The notes below the pieces were generated by a model. It did not search any database. It was not told the origin of the DNA and saw only the letters and a program-made list of their open reading frames with translations. A stretch of DNA of 64,000 bases from JBBDJB01 sp040880125 (GTDB lineage: Bacteria; Planctomycetota; Planctomycetia; Pirellulales; JBBDJB01): positions 27,960 through 91,959 of the forward strand of contig JBBDJB010000039.1 of assembly GCA_040880125.1 (NCBI GenBank). The letters are read 5' to 3'. How positions within the stretch are numbered: the first letter of the stretch is position 1; each line of letters begins with the position of its first letter. This document shows positions 18,261-27,225 of this stretch, in pieces. The position numbers were made by a program, and so were the translations under genes.

Positions 18261-19748
18261 ATGGGGTCGATGCGATTTCTGGTCACCGACCGCGAGCGGC
18301 TGTCGGCGGACGCCGCCCAACGAGCCGCGCTGTTCGGCATGGACGACATCCCCGTCCCCAGCGACGTCGCCTGGGAAGACGATCTATTGGTCGTCTCTAT
18401 CACCGATCTGCAGTCCGGCGCCCTGCACGTCCCCTTGCTCGTCGAAGGCCACGGCGAGTTGATGCTGGCCACCGCCAGTTTGATGCAGCGCGAGCGGCCT
18501 TATCTTCTGGAAATCGAGCTCGCCCGCGGCATCATCAACCGCATCCGCAATCAGGTCGCGGCCTGGCAAGGCATGGGACTAGTCGTGCCTCGCCCGATCG
18601 CCAGTCGGCTGACATCGCTGGAACGGCAATTCGCGCAGGCGGCCACCCGGCAGCACGAACCGCCCGAGGCAGCACCGCTCGCCTCCGATGCGATCCGCGA
18701 GGCGTGCGACCTGACCATTGCTCTGGGCGAGAGCTACACCGAGCAGGCACTCGCCGTGCGACGCCGCCATTCGCCCACGCTCAACTCCCTGCTTGGAATA
18801 CGGCTGGGAAATACCGTTCCTCGCGAAGAAGACTCCCAGCAGTTGGCGGCCACCTTTAACACGGCGGGCGTTTCTTTCGCCTGGCCGACGATTGAACCGC
18901 AAGAGGGTGTGCGCGACTGGACTCTAAGTGAAGCACAGATCGAGTGGAGCGAGCGTCACGACCTGCGCATCTGTGGAGGGCCGCTGCTGGTGCTGGACGA
19001 CTCGGGTGTGCCCGACTGGCTGAGCGAATGGAAAAATGACTTCGACACGCTGCTATCCTTTCTGATCGATCACGTGCGCACGGTGGTCAACCGCTATCGC
19101 AATCAGGTCCACCTGTGGATGGTGACGGCTCGGACGAACGTGGGGCGGCTGTTCGACCTGGATGACGATCAGTTAACGCGGATGATCGTGCGGTCGATCG
19201 AAGTCACCCGCGAGCTTGACCCCCGGGCGCCGATCGTGGTGGCCATCGATCAGCCCTGGGCGGAGTACGCGGCTCGCAGCGAGGCGGCGGCGTCGCCGCT
19301 GCAAATCGCCGACGCGCTGGTCCGCGCCGGCCTGGGCGTCGCCGGCATGGCGATGGAGGTTAACGCCGGTTACCTGCCGCACGGCACGGCGCATCGCACG
19401 CTGCTGGAATACAGCCGCCAGCTCGATCGCTGGAGCCTGTTGGGGATGCCGCTCTTGGTGCTGGTCTCCGCACCCAGCGCCGCAGCGCAGGGCCGATCGG
19501 CCGACCAGCCGTCCGTGCTTCCCGCCGGCCCGACAGGCGAGCTTAGCCCTCGGTCGCAAGCCGACTGGGTGCGGCGATACGTCCCCCTGATGCTGGCCAA
19601 GAACTGCGTACAGGCGATCTTTTGGAATCAGCTTCAGGATGAGCCGGACGACCGCTTCCCGCACGGTGGATTGTTTGACGCCGATGGGAACGCTAAGCTG
19701 GCGCTGGGCGAATTGCGCACGATTCGCGAGCGATACCTGGCCCCTTAG
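18261..19748 (+). CDS. GH10 (endo-xylanase)-like protein, apparently without the catalytic glutamates
   Basis: A 495-aa protein whose C-terminal two-thirds follows the TIM-barrel layout of glycoside hydrolase family 10: TFNTAGVSFAWPTIEPQEG, then LSEAQIEWSERHDLRICGGPL and VNRYRNQVHLWMV. In active GH10 enzymes the acid/base Glu sits in a WDVVNE-like motif and the nucleophile in ITELD. Here the aligned stretches read HLWMVTARTN and LLVLVSAPS, so both glutamates appear lost. The N-terminal domain (about 1-170) is unrelated and helical. ATG 18261 chosen because CAGGA lies upstream and earlier codons look non-coding; ATG 18270 is an alternative. It may be a carbohydrate-binding pseudoenzyme; this is inference. 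Confidence 0.65.
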   Translation: MGSMRFLVTDRERLSADAAQRAALFGMDDIPVPSDVAWEDDLLVVSITDLQSGALHVPLLVEGHGELMLATASLMQRERPYLLEIELARGIINRIRNQVAAWQGMGLVVPRPIASRLTSLERQFAQAATRQHEPPEAAPLASDAIREACDLTIALGESYTEQALAVRRRHSPTLNSLLGIRLGNTVPREEDSQQLAATFNTAGVSFAWPTIEPQEGVRDWTLSEAQIEWSERHDLRICGGPLLVLDDSGVPDWLSEWKNDFDTLLSFLIDHVRTVVNRYRNQVHLWMVTARTNVGRLFDLDDDQLTRMIVRSIEVTRELDPRAPIVVAIDQPWAEYAARSEAAASPLQIADALVRAGLGVAGMAMEVNAGYLPHGTAHRTLLEYSRQLDRWSLLGMPLLVLVSAPSAAAQGRSADQPSVLPAGPTGELSPRSQADWVRRYVPLMLAKNCVQAIFWNQLQDEPDDRFPHGGLFDADGNAKLALGELRTIRERYLAP

Positions 19749-19760
19749 CGGCGTATGTGA

Positions 19761-19834
19761 AAAATGGGACTGGCTCCGAGCACGTGAGCAACAACCGCGG
19801 CGAAGTGGGCGTCGCTAGGTGCCTCCCATTTTTT
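19761..19834 (+). terminator. Inverted repeat of the GGGACTGGCTC family, likely terminator
   Basis: AAAATGGGA (19761-19769) pairs with TCCCATTTT and is followed by a T-run (19830-19834). The left arm continues as GGGACTGGCTCCGAGC, a dispersed repeat seen twice more in the window. It lies just after the stop of the GH10-like gene. Confidence 0.55.
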
Positions 19835-19898
19835 AACAGCCTGTTAGAACTTCCACCACCTACGATTCGACACGCTTGTTTGGCGAGGAGGCAGTTTG

Positions 19899-20837
19899 AT
19901 GCGATTTCACGTGATCACGTCGTTCTTCATTACGGTCGCCACCATCACTTCGGCATGTGCTGCCCAGGATGCCTCGCAGTCGATCGAAGGCATCGGGCCA
20001 ACAGGCGAGGTCACCAAGCTGCACACCGGCTTTGCCTTTACCGAAGGCCCGGCATCCGACGGCGAAGGGAATGTCTATTTCACGGACATCCCCAACGCCC
20101 GGATCCACAAGATCGACTCCCAAGGGCGGTTGACTGTCTTCACCGATCAGTCGCGTCATGCCAACGGGCTGATGTTCCGCGGGCCGCACGAGATGATCGC
20201 CTGCGAGATGGACGGTTCGCTCGCTGCCTGGAACACGCAAACCGGCGAGCGGACGTTGCTCGTGAGCGGCTACCAGGATAAGCGGTTCAATGCACCCAAC
20301 GACTTGGTGATCGACCAGCAGGGCGGCATCTACTTCACGGACCCGCACTTCCGCGCCCCCGAGCCGCTGCCGCAGGGCGTTACTGCCGTCTATTATGCGG
20401 ACCGCGACGGCAAAGTAACCCGGTTGATCGAGGACCTGCCGGCTCCCAACGGCGTGAGCCTTTCGCCGGACGAGAAGACGCTGTATGTGTTCCCCAGCGG
20501 TCAGGCGGAGATGATGTCCTATCCCGTCGAAGGGCCCGGCAAGATTGCCGAAGGGAAGGAGTTCTGCCGGCTCCGGCAGCAAGGCGACGAAGGCAACAGC
20601 GGCGCCGACGGCGTGACGATCGACACGCAAGGCAACCTCTACATCACCTCCGGGCTCGGGCTGCAAGTCTACAACCCGCAGGGCGAGTATCTCGGCGTGA
20701 TCTCCGTGCCGGAGCAGCCGGCCAACGTGACCTTCGGCGGTCCTGACCGCAAGACGCTCTACGTAACCGCGCGCACGTCGCTCTACACGATCCCCATGCA
20801 GGCCCAAGGCCACGTATTCGGCCCGCGCGAGCAGTAG
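19899..20837 (+). CDS. SMP-30/gluconolactonase family protein, secreted
   Basis: A 312-aa six-bladed beta-propeller hydrolase, likely acting on sugar lactones in the periplasm. A signal peptide (MRFHVITSFFITVATITSACA) is followed by family blocks: FTEGPASDGEGNVYFTD, the metal-ligand region APNDLVIDQQGGIYFTDPHF and APNGVSLSPDEKTLYV. A strong GAGGAGG ribosome site lies just upstream of the ATG at 19899. The actual lactone is unknown. It stands alone between the GH10-like gene and the phosphatase. Confidence 0.88.
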   Translation: MRFHVITSFFITVATITSACAAQDASQSIEGIGPTGEVTKLHTGFAFTEGPASDGEGNVYFTDIPNARIHKIDSQGRLTVFTDQSRHANGLMFRGPHEMIACEMDGSLAAWNTQTGERTLLVSGYQDKRFNAPNDLVIDQQGGIYFTDPHFRAPEPLPQGVTAVYYADRDGKVTRLIEDLPAPNGVSLSPDEKTLYVFPSGQAEMMSYPVEGPGKIAEGKEFCRLRQQGDEGNSGADGVTIDTQGNLYITSGLGLQVYNPQGEYLGVISVPEQPANVTFGGPDRKTLYVTARTSLYTIPMQAQGHVFGPREQ

Positions 20838-20854
20838 CGGCAATCAACCGGCGG

Positions 20855-20877
20855 CACAGTCATTCCTGTGTGTGCCA
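20855..20877. repeat. Dispersed CAGACA/TGTCTG-type repeat, single copy
   Basis: ggcacagtcattcctgtgtg is a variant of the GGCACAGACATTCCTGTC element. It lies between the converging SMP-30 and phosphatase genes, the same kind of place as the copy at 12361. Confidence 0.5.
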
Positions 20878-20889
20878 CCAAACCACGCC

Positions 20890-22569
20890 CTACTCCTCCA
20901 CTCGCCCGAAGCACGTCAGGCACATGTCGTCACTCTGCGGCAGCGTGGCGGCGAAACGCCGCACGTCCGCCACGATATGCTGCCCAACCTCGTCGACGTT
21001 CAGCGCCTTTGCGCTCACCTGCCGCATCAGGTTCTCGACGCCGTAGAGGTCATGGTTGGTGTTCATCGCTTCGCTGAAGCCGTCGGTGTAGATGGTCAGC
21101 GACTCGCCGGGCTTGAGCACATGGCGAGATGCCTTGTACGGATACTCCTCCTGCACTCCCAGCGGCAGCCCCGTCGATTCGCCTCCCAGCGGTTCGACTT
21201 CGCCGCTTTGGCGCCGCAGTAGCGGGGCCATGTGTCCGGCATTAACCAGCATAACTTCATGCGACGCGGGATCGAGCACCGCGGCGATGAACGTCACAAA
21301 CCGGTCCGCCCAGTCGCTGCGCAGGAAGGTGGCGTTAATTTTGCGCACCGCCGTACTCGGGTCCGATTCGCTAGCCAGGTGATAGCGGACCTCGCCGGAC
21401 AGCTTCGCCATCAACAGCGCGGCCGCAACGCCCTTGCCCGAGACGTCGCCCAGCACGACCGCCACGCGCCCGCCCGAAAGCGGCACGTAATCGAAGTAAT
21501 CGCCGCCGACCTGATACGCCGGCTCGTAAAAGTGGAAGAAGTGATAGCCCTGCACTTCCGGAGGCCGTGACGGTATCAGCCCCATCTGCACGGTGCGGGC
21601 GAGCTCCAAATCGCGCTGCAGCACTTGCTGCTGGAGTACCTGCTCGTGCAGCTTCGCGTTGTCGATGGCAATCGCCGCCTGGCTGGCCACGCTGGCCAGC
21701 ACTTGCAGGTCTTCCTCGGTGAAGCGGCTCTTCTGATCGAGTGTATCGATCTGGATCACGCCCAGCGCCCGATCCTCGGAATCGATCAGCGGCGCGCAGA
21801 TCATCGAGCGGATGTGGAAGTCCGTAATGCTCTCGGACATGTTGAAGCGGGCATCGCTGGCGGCGTCGGCCGAGAGGATCGCCTCCTTGCCCTCCATGGC
21901 CTGGCGGATGATCGTCCGGCTGAGCCGCACCGCCCCCTCTTCGTCCTGCCGGCGCAACTTCACCGCCTTGGGCATCAAGGGGCCGCCGCCGGGATCGGCC
22001 AGCACGACAAACCCACGGTCCGCCTGGACGAAAATCTTGAACAGGCTGTCCAGCAGCTTGGGCAGCACGTCGTCCAGCGAGAGCGTTCGGCTCAGGTTAT
22101 GGGCGATCTCGAGCACCGCCTTCAGCTTGGCTTCCGGCCGCACGGCCACATCGAGTGCGGAGCGGCTGGTGCTCACGTCAAGCTTCGACATGATGGTGGA
22201 ATTGCCCTGCTTGCCATCGTCCAGCAGCAGCGCCACCGAATCGCCCGAAAGCAGCGGCCCGGCCAGCATGTCGCTCGGCTCGCGCGAGTAGAAGCTGAAG
22301 GCCAAATCGCAAATGACCACTTGGTCGCCCTCGTGGAGCGACTGCCGGCCCTCGATCATATTGCCGTTGAGAAAGGTGCCGTTGCGGCTGCCGAGATCTT
22401 CGAGAAAGTAGGTCTCGCCGTCGCGAACGATGCGGGCGTGCTGTCGGCTGACGGCGGCCACGTCGAGCACGACATCGCACTCGGGATGCCGGCCCAGCAC
22501 GGCCTGCTCGCCCTCGAGCAGAAACTGCCGGCCCGGATCGGGCCCCCGGACCACCTGAAGAATCGCCAT
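20890..22569 (-). CDS. FHA-GAF-PP2C (SpoIIE/RsbU-type) serine phosphatase
   Basis: A 559-aa cytoplasmic signalling protein. Residues about 1-95 form a forkhead-associated domain that binds phosphothreonine (LGRHPECDVVLDVAAVSRQHARI, DLGSRNGTFLN). A GAF domain follows at about 150-320. The C-terminal PP2C-type phosphatase (about 345-555) carries VGGDYFDYVPL, VVLGDVSGKGVAAALLMA and LTIYTDGFSEAMN, with the metal-binding aspartates. Such proteins dephosphorylate anti-anti-sigma factors or similar partners in response to Ser/Thr-kinase signals, which are abundant in planctomycetes. No partner kinase or sigma regulator is adjacent, so the pathway is unknown. Confidence 0.92.
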   Translation of the reverse strand: MAILQVVRGPDPGRQFLLEGEQAVLGRHPECDVVLDVAAVSRQHARIVRDGETYFLEDLGSRNGTFLNGNMIEGRQSLHEGDQVVICDLAFSFYSREPSDMLAGPLLSGDSVALLLDDGKQGNSTIMSKLDVSTSRSALDVAVRPEAKLKAVLEIAHNLSRTLSLDDVLPKLLDSLFKIFVQADRGFVVLADPGGGPLMPKAVKLRRQDEEGAVRLSRTIIRQAMEGKEAILSADAASDARFNMSESITDFHIRSMICAPLIDSEDRALGVIQIDTLDQKSRFTEEDLQVLASVASQAAIAIDNAKLHEQVLQQQVLQRDLELARTVQMGLIPSRPPEVQGYHFFHFYEPAYQVGGDYFDYVPLSGGRVAVVLGDVSGKGVAAALLMAKLSGEVRYHLASESDPSTAVRKINATFLRSDWADRFVTFIAAVLDPASHEVMLVNAGHMAPLLRRQSGEVEPLGGESTGLPLGVQEEYPYKASRHVLKPGESLTIYTDGFSEAMNTNHDLYGVENLMRQVSAKALNVDEVGQHIVADVRRFAATLPQSDDMCLTCFGRVEE

Positions 22570-22866
22570 GACAGCCCTGACATGCTCAGATCGCTGCGCG
22601 TGCCGCTCGCGGCGTTCTGGCCTCTAGCATCGGCGGCCGGCAGAGGTACCGATTCTAGAGACCACCCGATTGTGCCGTCAACTGTCCCCTCGCCCCACCA
22701 GGGCGCACGCTGCACACGTGCGAAACCGCGCCGGCTCGACTATGCTAGCGCCACTGGGCTGGCACCACCGCCTTGGCACCACCCCCTGGCACCACTGGCG
22801 GCGGCCGAAGACACGCAATCCACGGCCCGCTGCACGACTCTTCCCAAGCGAAAGGAGCACTTTCCG

Positions 22867-23781
22867 ATGACCACTCGCACTCGCTTCGCTGCTGATGCCG
22901 CCGCTGCTACTATCGCCACTGCTTTTACCGCCACTGGCCCGCGCCTGCCAATCGCGCGGGGGGCGGTCCTCGTTTTGGCGTTCATTTCAGCCCCGCTCGC
23001 CACTGGGCAAGAGCAAGACGTGCAAGATCTGCGCGACGGCAAGAACTTCGTCGCCACGGAAGTCTACTCGGCCGAGGACGACCAGCGCGTGCTGGCGCTT
23101 TACGAAGGTCTCCGCGTGGCGGACGTCTCCGACGGCATGGATGCGGTCGGCCTGTACGACACCGGGCGGATGGACCGCGAGATCGCCCCGCTGTGGCGCG
23201 ACACGCAACAGTACAAGCACCGGTTCATCGGCATCGCCGTGACGGCCCGATACGTGCCGACGCAACACCCGCGGCCGACCGATATGTCCGTCGAGGACTA
23301 CGACCGCTGGGCCTCCGCGTGGTACGGCGAGAAATCGAGCGAGCCGTTCGTGCCGCTGATCCGCGAGGGTACGGCGCTGGTGATCGAGGACGCGGCCGGC
23401 GCCGATGTCGGGTCGATCGGCTCGAACAACATTCTCGGCTGGAAATCCCGGGGCTGTGTAGGCGTGGTCACTTCGGCCACCGCGCGCGACACGGATGAAA
23501 TCATCACGCAGCAGGTGCCGTTGTATTATCAAGGGCCGGGTCGCGGCATTCGGCCGGGCCGCAATGAGATCGAATCGGTGAACCGCCCCATCGTCTGCGG
23601 CAGCGCGGTGGTCAAGCCGGGCGATGTGATTGTGGCCGACGGCGACGGCGTAATCGTCGTGCCTCGCGCCCACGCGGAAAAGGTAGCGCAGTACGCGCAC
23701 GGCATCCTCGAAGGCGACAAGGCCGGCCGTCGAAGCCTCTACGAACGCCTCGGCCTGCCGCTGGACGACTCGGTCCGCTAG
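22867..23781 (+). CDS. Exported RraA-like (HMG aldolase/regulator of RNase E fold) protein
   Basis: A 304-aa protein: a hydrophobic, Ala-rich signal region ending near SAPLATGQ (residues about 1-42), then an RraA/4-hydroxy-4-methyl-2-oxoglutarate aldolase fold. Family blocks include LRVADVSDGMDAVGLYD, ARDTDEIITQQVPLYY and VVKPGDVIVADGDGVIVVP. The export signal makes a role in RNA decay unlikely; a periplasmic aldolase or lyase role is more plausible but unproven. AAAGGAGCAC lies just before the ATG. Confidence 0.83.
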   Translation: MTTRTRFAADAAAATIATAFTATGPRLPIARGAVLVLAFISAPLATGQEQDVQDLRDGKNFVATEVYSAEDDQRVLALYEGLRVADVSDGMDAVGLYDTGRMDREIAPLWRDTQQYKHRFIGIAVTARYVPTQHPRPTDMSVEDYDRWASAWYGEKSSEPFVPLIREGTALVIEDAAGADVGSIGSNNILGWKSRGCVGVVTSATARDTDEIITQQVPLYYQGPGRGIRPGRNEIESVNRPIVCGSAVVKPGDVIVADGDGVIVVPRAHAEKVAQYAHGILEGDKAGRRSLYERLGLPLDDSVR

Positions 23782-24053
23782 CTCGTCTTCACTTGCTGAT
23801 CTTCGGATCAAGGTGAGTCGTGGGTGCCACTGCTGGCTTGTCCAGCAGTGCTTTCTTTGCCCTTGGATTCACGTCAAACGACAAATATTCCCGCTGTCCC
23901 TGCCGCCTTGGGGTCAACCGACAACTCCTCGAATCAATCTCTACTCCCGCATTCGACGTACCATCTCCGGCCCTTGCCAACCTCGACAACCACCGGGCAC
24001 AATAGGCGGTCCTGATCGCCGCTATCCTCGTTCGAATCGAGACCAAGTGACTC

Positions 24054-25067
24054 ATGAATGATGAGCCCCGCGTCATACTCTCCGCGTTTGCCGACGAAGC
24101 CGCCATGCATAAGACGGCCGTGGAGCAGTTTTCCGCGCTGGCCGCCCTCGGGCTGCAATATTACAGCATCCGCTTCATCGACGTGGGCAGCGGCGTCAAA
24201 AACGTCATGCAACTCAACAAGTCCGAGATCAACAAGATTCGGCACCTGGAGGCCGACTACGGCCTGAATGTCGCCACCATCGGCTCGCCCATCGGCAAGG
24301 TGAAGCTGTTGGATGAGGACGACGGCACCAAGAACGATTTCGTGCCGTTCAAGAAGTATCTCGAACGCGACGTGAAGAAGGCCTGCGACCTGGCACACGC
24401 ATTCGGGGCGAAGCTGATCCGCGGCTTTTCCTTTTATCATCCGCGCGGCACGCCGGCGGCCGACCACCTTCCCCTGGTAATCGATCAACTGGGGCAAATC
24501 GCCGAAACCTGCCATCGCAGCGATCTCACATTCGGTCTGGAGATCGAAGGGAACCTCGTCGGGCAGACCGGCCAGCTACTGGCCGAAATCCATAGCCAGG
24601 TGGATCATCCCGCGCTGGTGCTGGTATTCGACGCGGCGAACATCATCTGCCAGGGCTACTCGCCGGCCGAGACCTTCGAGCAGTACCTGGCGATGAAGCC
24701 CGGCATCGGCTGGATGCACATCAAGGACTACCGCCATCCACTGCCGGTGCAGCGGGCGGACCACGTCGACGAGGACATCTTGAAAAACTTCGTGCCGGCC
24801 GACCAGGGTGAAAGCGCGCACGAGGCGATTCTCCGCGACTTCCGCGATGCGATTCCGCTTTTGACGAAGAAGCTCGGGCGCAGGGGAATTCCTGGCGTCG
24901 TGCTCGATCTGGAGCCGCACGTAAAGGGCGGGGGGCAGTTCGGCGGCTACAGCGGTCCCGACGGGATGGGTGTTGCGCTGAAGGGACTGTGCCGCGTGCT
25001 CGACTACGTGCAGATCGGCTATCACCTGCGCGATTTCGAGGATATCCGGGCGGCTCGAGGGTTTTAG
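24054..25067 (+). CDS. Sugar phosphate isomerase/epimerase (xylose isomerase-like TIM barrel)
   Basis: A 337-aa cytoplasmic protein of the AP-endonuclease-2/xylose-isomerase-like superfamily. Conserved features: LSAFADEAAMHKTAVEQFSAL at the N-terminus, ADYGLNVATIGSPIGKVKL, GLEIEGNLVG with the metal-ligand Glu, LVFDAANI with Asp, and GWMHIKDYRH with the metal-ligand His and Asp. The substrate is unknown; planctomycetes carry many paralogues used in degrading algal sugars. It is preceded by about 270 bp without a recognisable gene and followed by an intergenic stretch before the SDR gene. Confidence 0.88.
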   Translation: MNDEPRVILSAFADEAAMHKTAVEQFSALAALGLQYYSIRFIDVGSGVKNVMQLNKSEINKIRHLEADYGLNVATIGSPIGKVKLLDEDDGTKNDFVPFKKYLERDVKKACDLAHAFGAKLIRGFSFYHPRGTPAADHLPLVIDQLGQIAETCHRSDLTFGLEIEGNLVGQTGQLLAEIHSQVDHPALVLVFDAANIICQGYSPAETFEQYLAMKPGIGWMHIKDYRHPLPVQRADHVDEDILKNFVPADQGESAHEAILRDFRDAIPLLTKKLGRRGIPGVVLDLEPHVKGGGQFGGYSGPDGMGVALKGLCRVLDYVQIGYHLRDFEDIRAARGF

Positions 25068-25423
25068 GGTCCGCTGCGATGACCGTCCTCGTGGCCCTCG
25101 CGTTCGTCGGCCACGTGTTGATGGAGCGATTTCACCGCATCTATCGCAGTGGGTGCTTCTTTCATTCACGGCCGTAGCTGAATTCGTGCGCGTGCAGAGG
25201 ATCGTTCGCACAAGCGGAGCCTGCTTGCTGCTTCACAAATACTCAGTCAGCAAAGCACTTCTCCCCGGCACTCTCCCAAAGAGAGAGGGAGAAGACACGG
25301 TCCGCTTGACAGGGGGCCGCCGATGCCGTTTGCTGGGAGGCTCGTAGTCGGGCGGCCTGGGCAAGCCGCCCTCTGGGCAATGTGGCACTGCCGCATGGAT
25401 AAACCTTCCGCAGGGGAGCGGCT
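25068..25423. other. Intergenic region with a CTCTCCC/GGGAGAG hairpin
   Basis: About 356 bases between the isomerase and SDR genes. The only structure seen is cttctccccggcactctccc (25258-25277) facing gagagggagaag (25282-25293), a hairpin resembling the inner stem of the composite repeat at 12361-12463. It is probably another copy of a dispersed repeat. No gene was recognised. Confidence 0.5.
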
Positions 25424-26185
25424 TTGAGCATGGGCTATTCGCTGTCCGGGCACGTCGCCCTGGTGACCGGCTCCACCACCGGCCTGGGCAAGGCCATCGC
25501 CTTGGCCATGGGCCGAGCCGGCGCCAAGGTACCGCTGAGTTTCTTCAACAATCGCCAGCGGGGCGAACGCGCCCTGGATGAGTTCCAGAAAGAGGGCATC
25601 GACACCATCCTCGTGCAGGCCGACGTCAGCACGCCCGAGGGAGTCGACGAACTGTTCCGCAAAACCGAAGAGGCGCTCGGCGCGGTCGATATCCTGGTCC
25701 CCAACGCCACGCCGGCCCAGCCGCTGTTGCCGTTCGAAGAGTATGACTGGGAGTTCTACCAATCGATGCTCGACTACTTCGTGAAGAGTCCCTATCTGCT
25801 CACGCGCCGGGCGCTGCCGCGGATGAAGAACGCCAGGTGGGGGCGGATCATCAACATCACCAGCGAGGTGTTTCACCGCAGTACCGCGCCGTTTAGCGCG
25901 TACGTGGCCGCCAAAGGGGGACAAATCGGCTGGTCGCGGAGCATGTCGCAAGAACTGGCTTCCTTCGGAATCACCGTGAATACGGTCGCGCCGGGCTGGA
26001 TTCCCGTCGAGCGGCACGTGAATGATCCGCAGGAGATGAAGGACGAGTACTTCCGCTTGATCCCCATCGGCCGCTGGGGAACGCCCGAAGACGTCGCGAA
26101 CGCCGCGCTGTTCTACGCCGCCGAGGAGTCGTCGTTCATCACAGGGCAAACGCTCTGCGTCAACGGAGGAATCACTCCCTGGTGA
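25424..26185 (+). CDS. Short-chain dehydrogenase/reductase (FabG-like)
   Basis: A 253-aa NAD(P)-dependent oxidoreductase. Visible SDR signatures: the nucleotide loop TGSTTGLGKAIA near residue 16, PNATPAQ in place of the usual NNAG, catalytic Ser in INITSEV, and the Y-x-x-x-K pair in SAYVAAKGG. The C-terminal ITGQTLCVNGGITPW is typical. The substrate is unknown. The TTG at 25424 is preferred because GGGGAG is 5 nt upstream; ATG 25430 is the alternative. Its stop overlaps the next gene's possible start by 4 nt (GTGA), so the two are likely translated together. Confidence 0.9.
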   Translation: MSMGYSLSGHVALVTGSTTGLGKAIALAMGRAGAKVPLSFFNNRQRGERALDEFQKEGIDTILVQADVSTPEGVDELFRKTEEALGAVDILVPNATPAQPLLPFEEYDWEFYQSMLDYFVKSPYLLTRRALPRMKNARWGRIINITSEVFHRSTAPFSAYVAAKGGQIGWSRSMSQELASFGITVNTVAPGWIPVERHVNDPQEMKDEYFRLIPIGRWGTPEDVANAALFYAAEESSFITGQTLCVNGGITPW

Positions 26186-26964
26186 GCCCGCACGGTTCTC
26201 CCGAAGTCTCCGGTGATCCGCCGCCCATGACCCAACCGGTTAGGACGCTGATCGTTGTGGCAACCTACAACGAGCGCGAAAACCTTCCGGAACTGAAAGA
26301 GGCGATATTCCGGGCGGTCCCGGACGCGGATTTGCTGGTGATCGACGACAATTCCCCCGATGGCACCGGCCAGTGGTGCGACGAGGCAGCCCGGTCGAAT
26401 CCTCGGCTTCGCTGCCTGCACCGCCCTGCGAAGCTCGGTCTGGGCACGGCGCTGGTGCGTGGCCTGCAATATGCGGTGGACGAGAGCTACACCTACGTGG
26501 TGAATCTCGACGCCGACTTCAGCCACGACCCACAATACTTGCCGGTCCTGCTCGCCGGCATGGAAGACGACCGGACCGGACCGGTGGACGTGATGATTGG
26601 ATCGCGATATGTAGCTGGCGGGGGCGTCGAGGGGTGGCCACGGACGCGGCTTTGGATGAGCCGCACGGTGAACTTGTTCGCCCGGACCATGCTCGGCCTG
26701 CAAGTGAGCGATTGCAGTGGTTCATTTCGCTGCTATCGAGTCAGCGCCTTGGAGCGGGTCGATCTTTCGCAAGTGCGGGCCAGGGGATATGCGTTCTTCG
26801 AGGAGATCCTCTGGCGGTTGAAGCGCGCAGGGGCGCGGTTCGGCGAAACCCCGATCATCTTTTCCGATCGCCAGCGGGGGCGGTCGAAGATCAACCTGCG
26901 CGAGGCCGCCAGTGCGCTAGCGCTGATCGCCAGGCTGGGGGTGCGGAACCGGCTGGGGCTGTAG
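26182..26964 (+). CDS. Polyprenol-phosphate mannosyltransferase-like family 2 glycosyltransferase
   Basis: A 260-aa cytoplasmic glycosyltransferase resembling dolichol/polyprenol-phosphate mannose synthase (DPM1): VVATYNERENLPEL at the N-terminus, DLLVIDDNSPDGTGQW, the metal-binding NLDADFSHDP, DVMIGSRYV, and the C-terminal QRGRSKINLREA. No membrane helices follow the catalytic domain, as in the soluble DPM1 type. It would load mannose or a related sugar onto a lipid carrier. The GTG at 26182 overlaps the SDR stop and has GGAGGA upstream; ATG 26227 gives a more family-like N-terminus. Confidence 0.9.
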   Translation: MSPHGSPEVSGDPPPMTQPVRTLIVVATYNERENLPELKEAIFRAVPDADLLVIDDNSPDGTGQWCDEAARSNPRLRCLHRPAKLGLGTALVRGLQYAVDESYTYVVNLDADFSHDPQYLPVLLAGMEDDRTGPVDVMIGSRYVAGGGVEGWPRTRLWMSRTVNLFARTMLGLQVSDCSGSFRCYRVSALERVDLSQVRARGYAFFEEILWRLKRAGARFGETPIIFSDRQRGRSKINLREAASALALIARLGVRNRLGL

Positions 26965-27225
26965 GACGCGGGCTTGAGCGAAGCTGGAGACTCCGCAGAA
27001 CGCGAAAAATCGCGCGAAACCCGAGAGGTTCTCTCAACCGACTTGTTAGCGCCGTCCGAAGAGATTAACAGGCCCGCTCACCGATCGCGGCACGCGCCGG
27101 CAGCATCTTGCCATCGGCCGCACACCCGGCAATTGGTGTGGCCGCTCCGGCAAACGTGTGCCTTGATCTGCAATCCGACCTGCGACCGCGTCGGCCCGGC
27201 GGCGATCGAAATCTGGGGGACTTTC

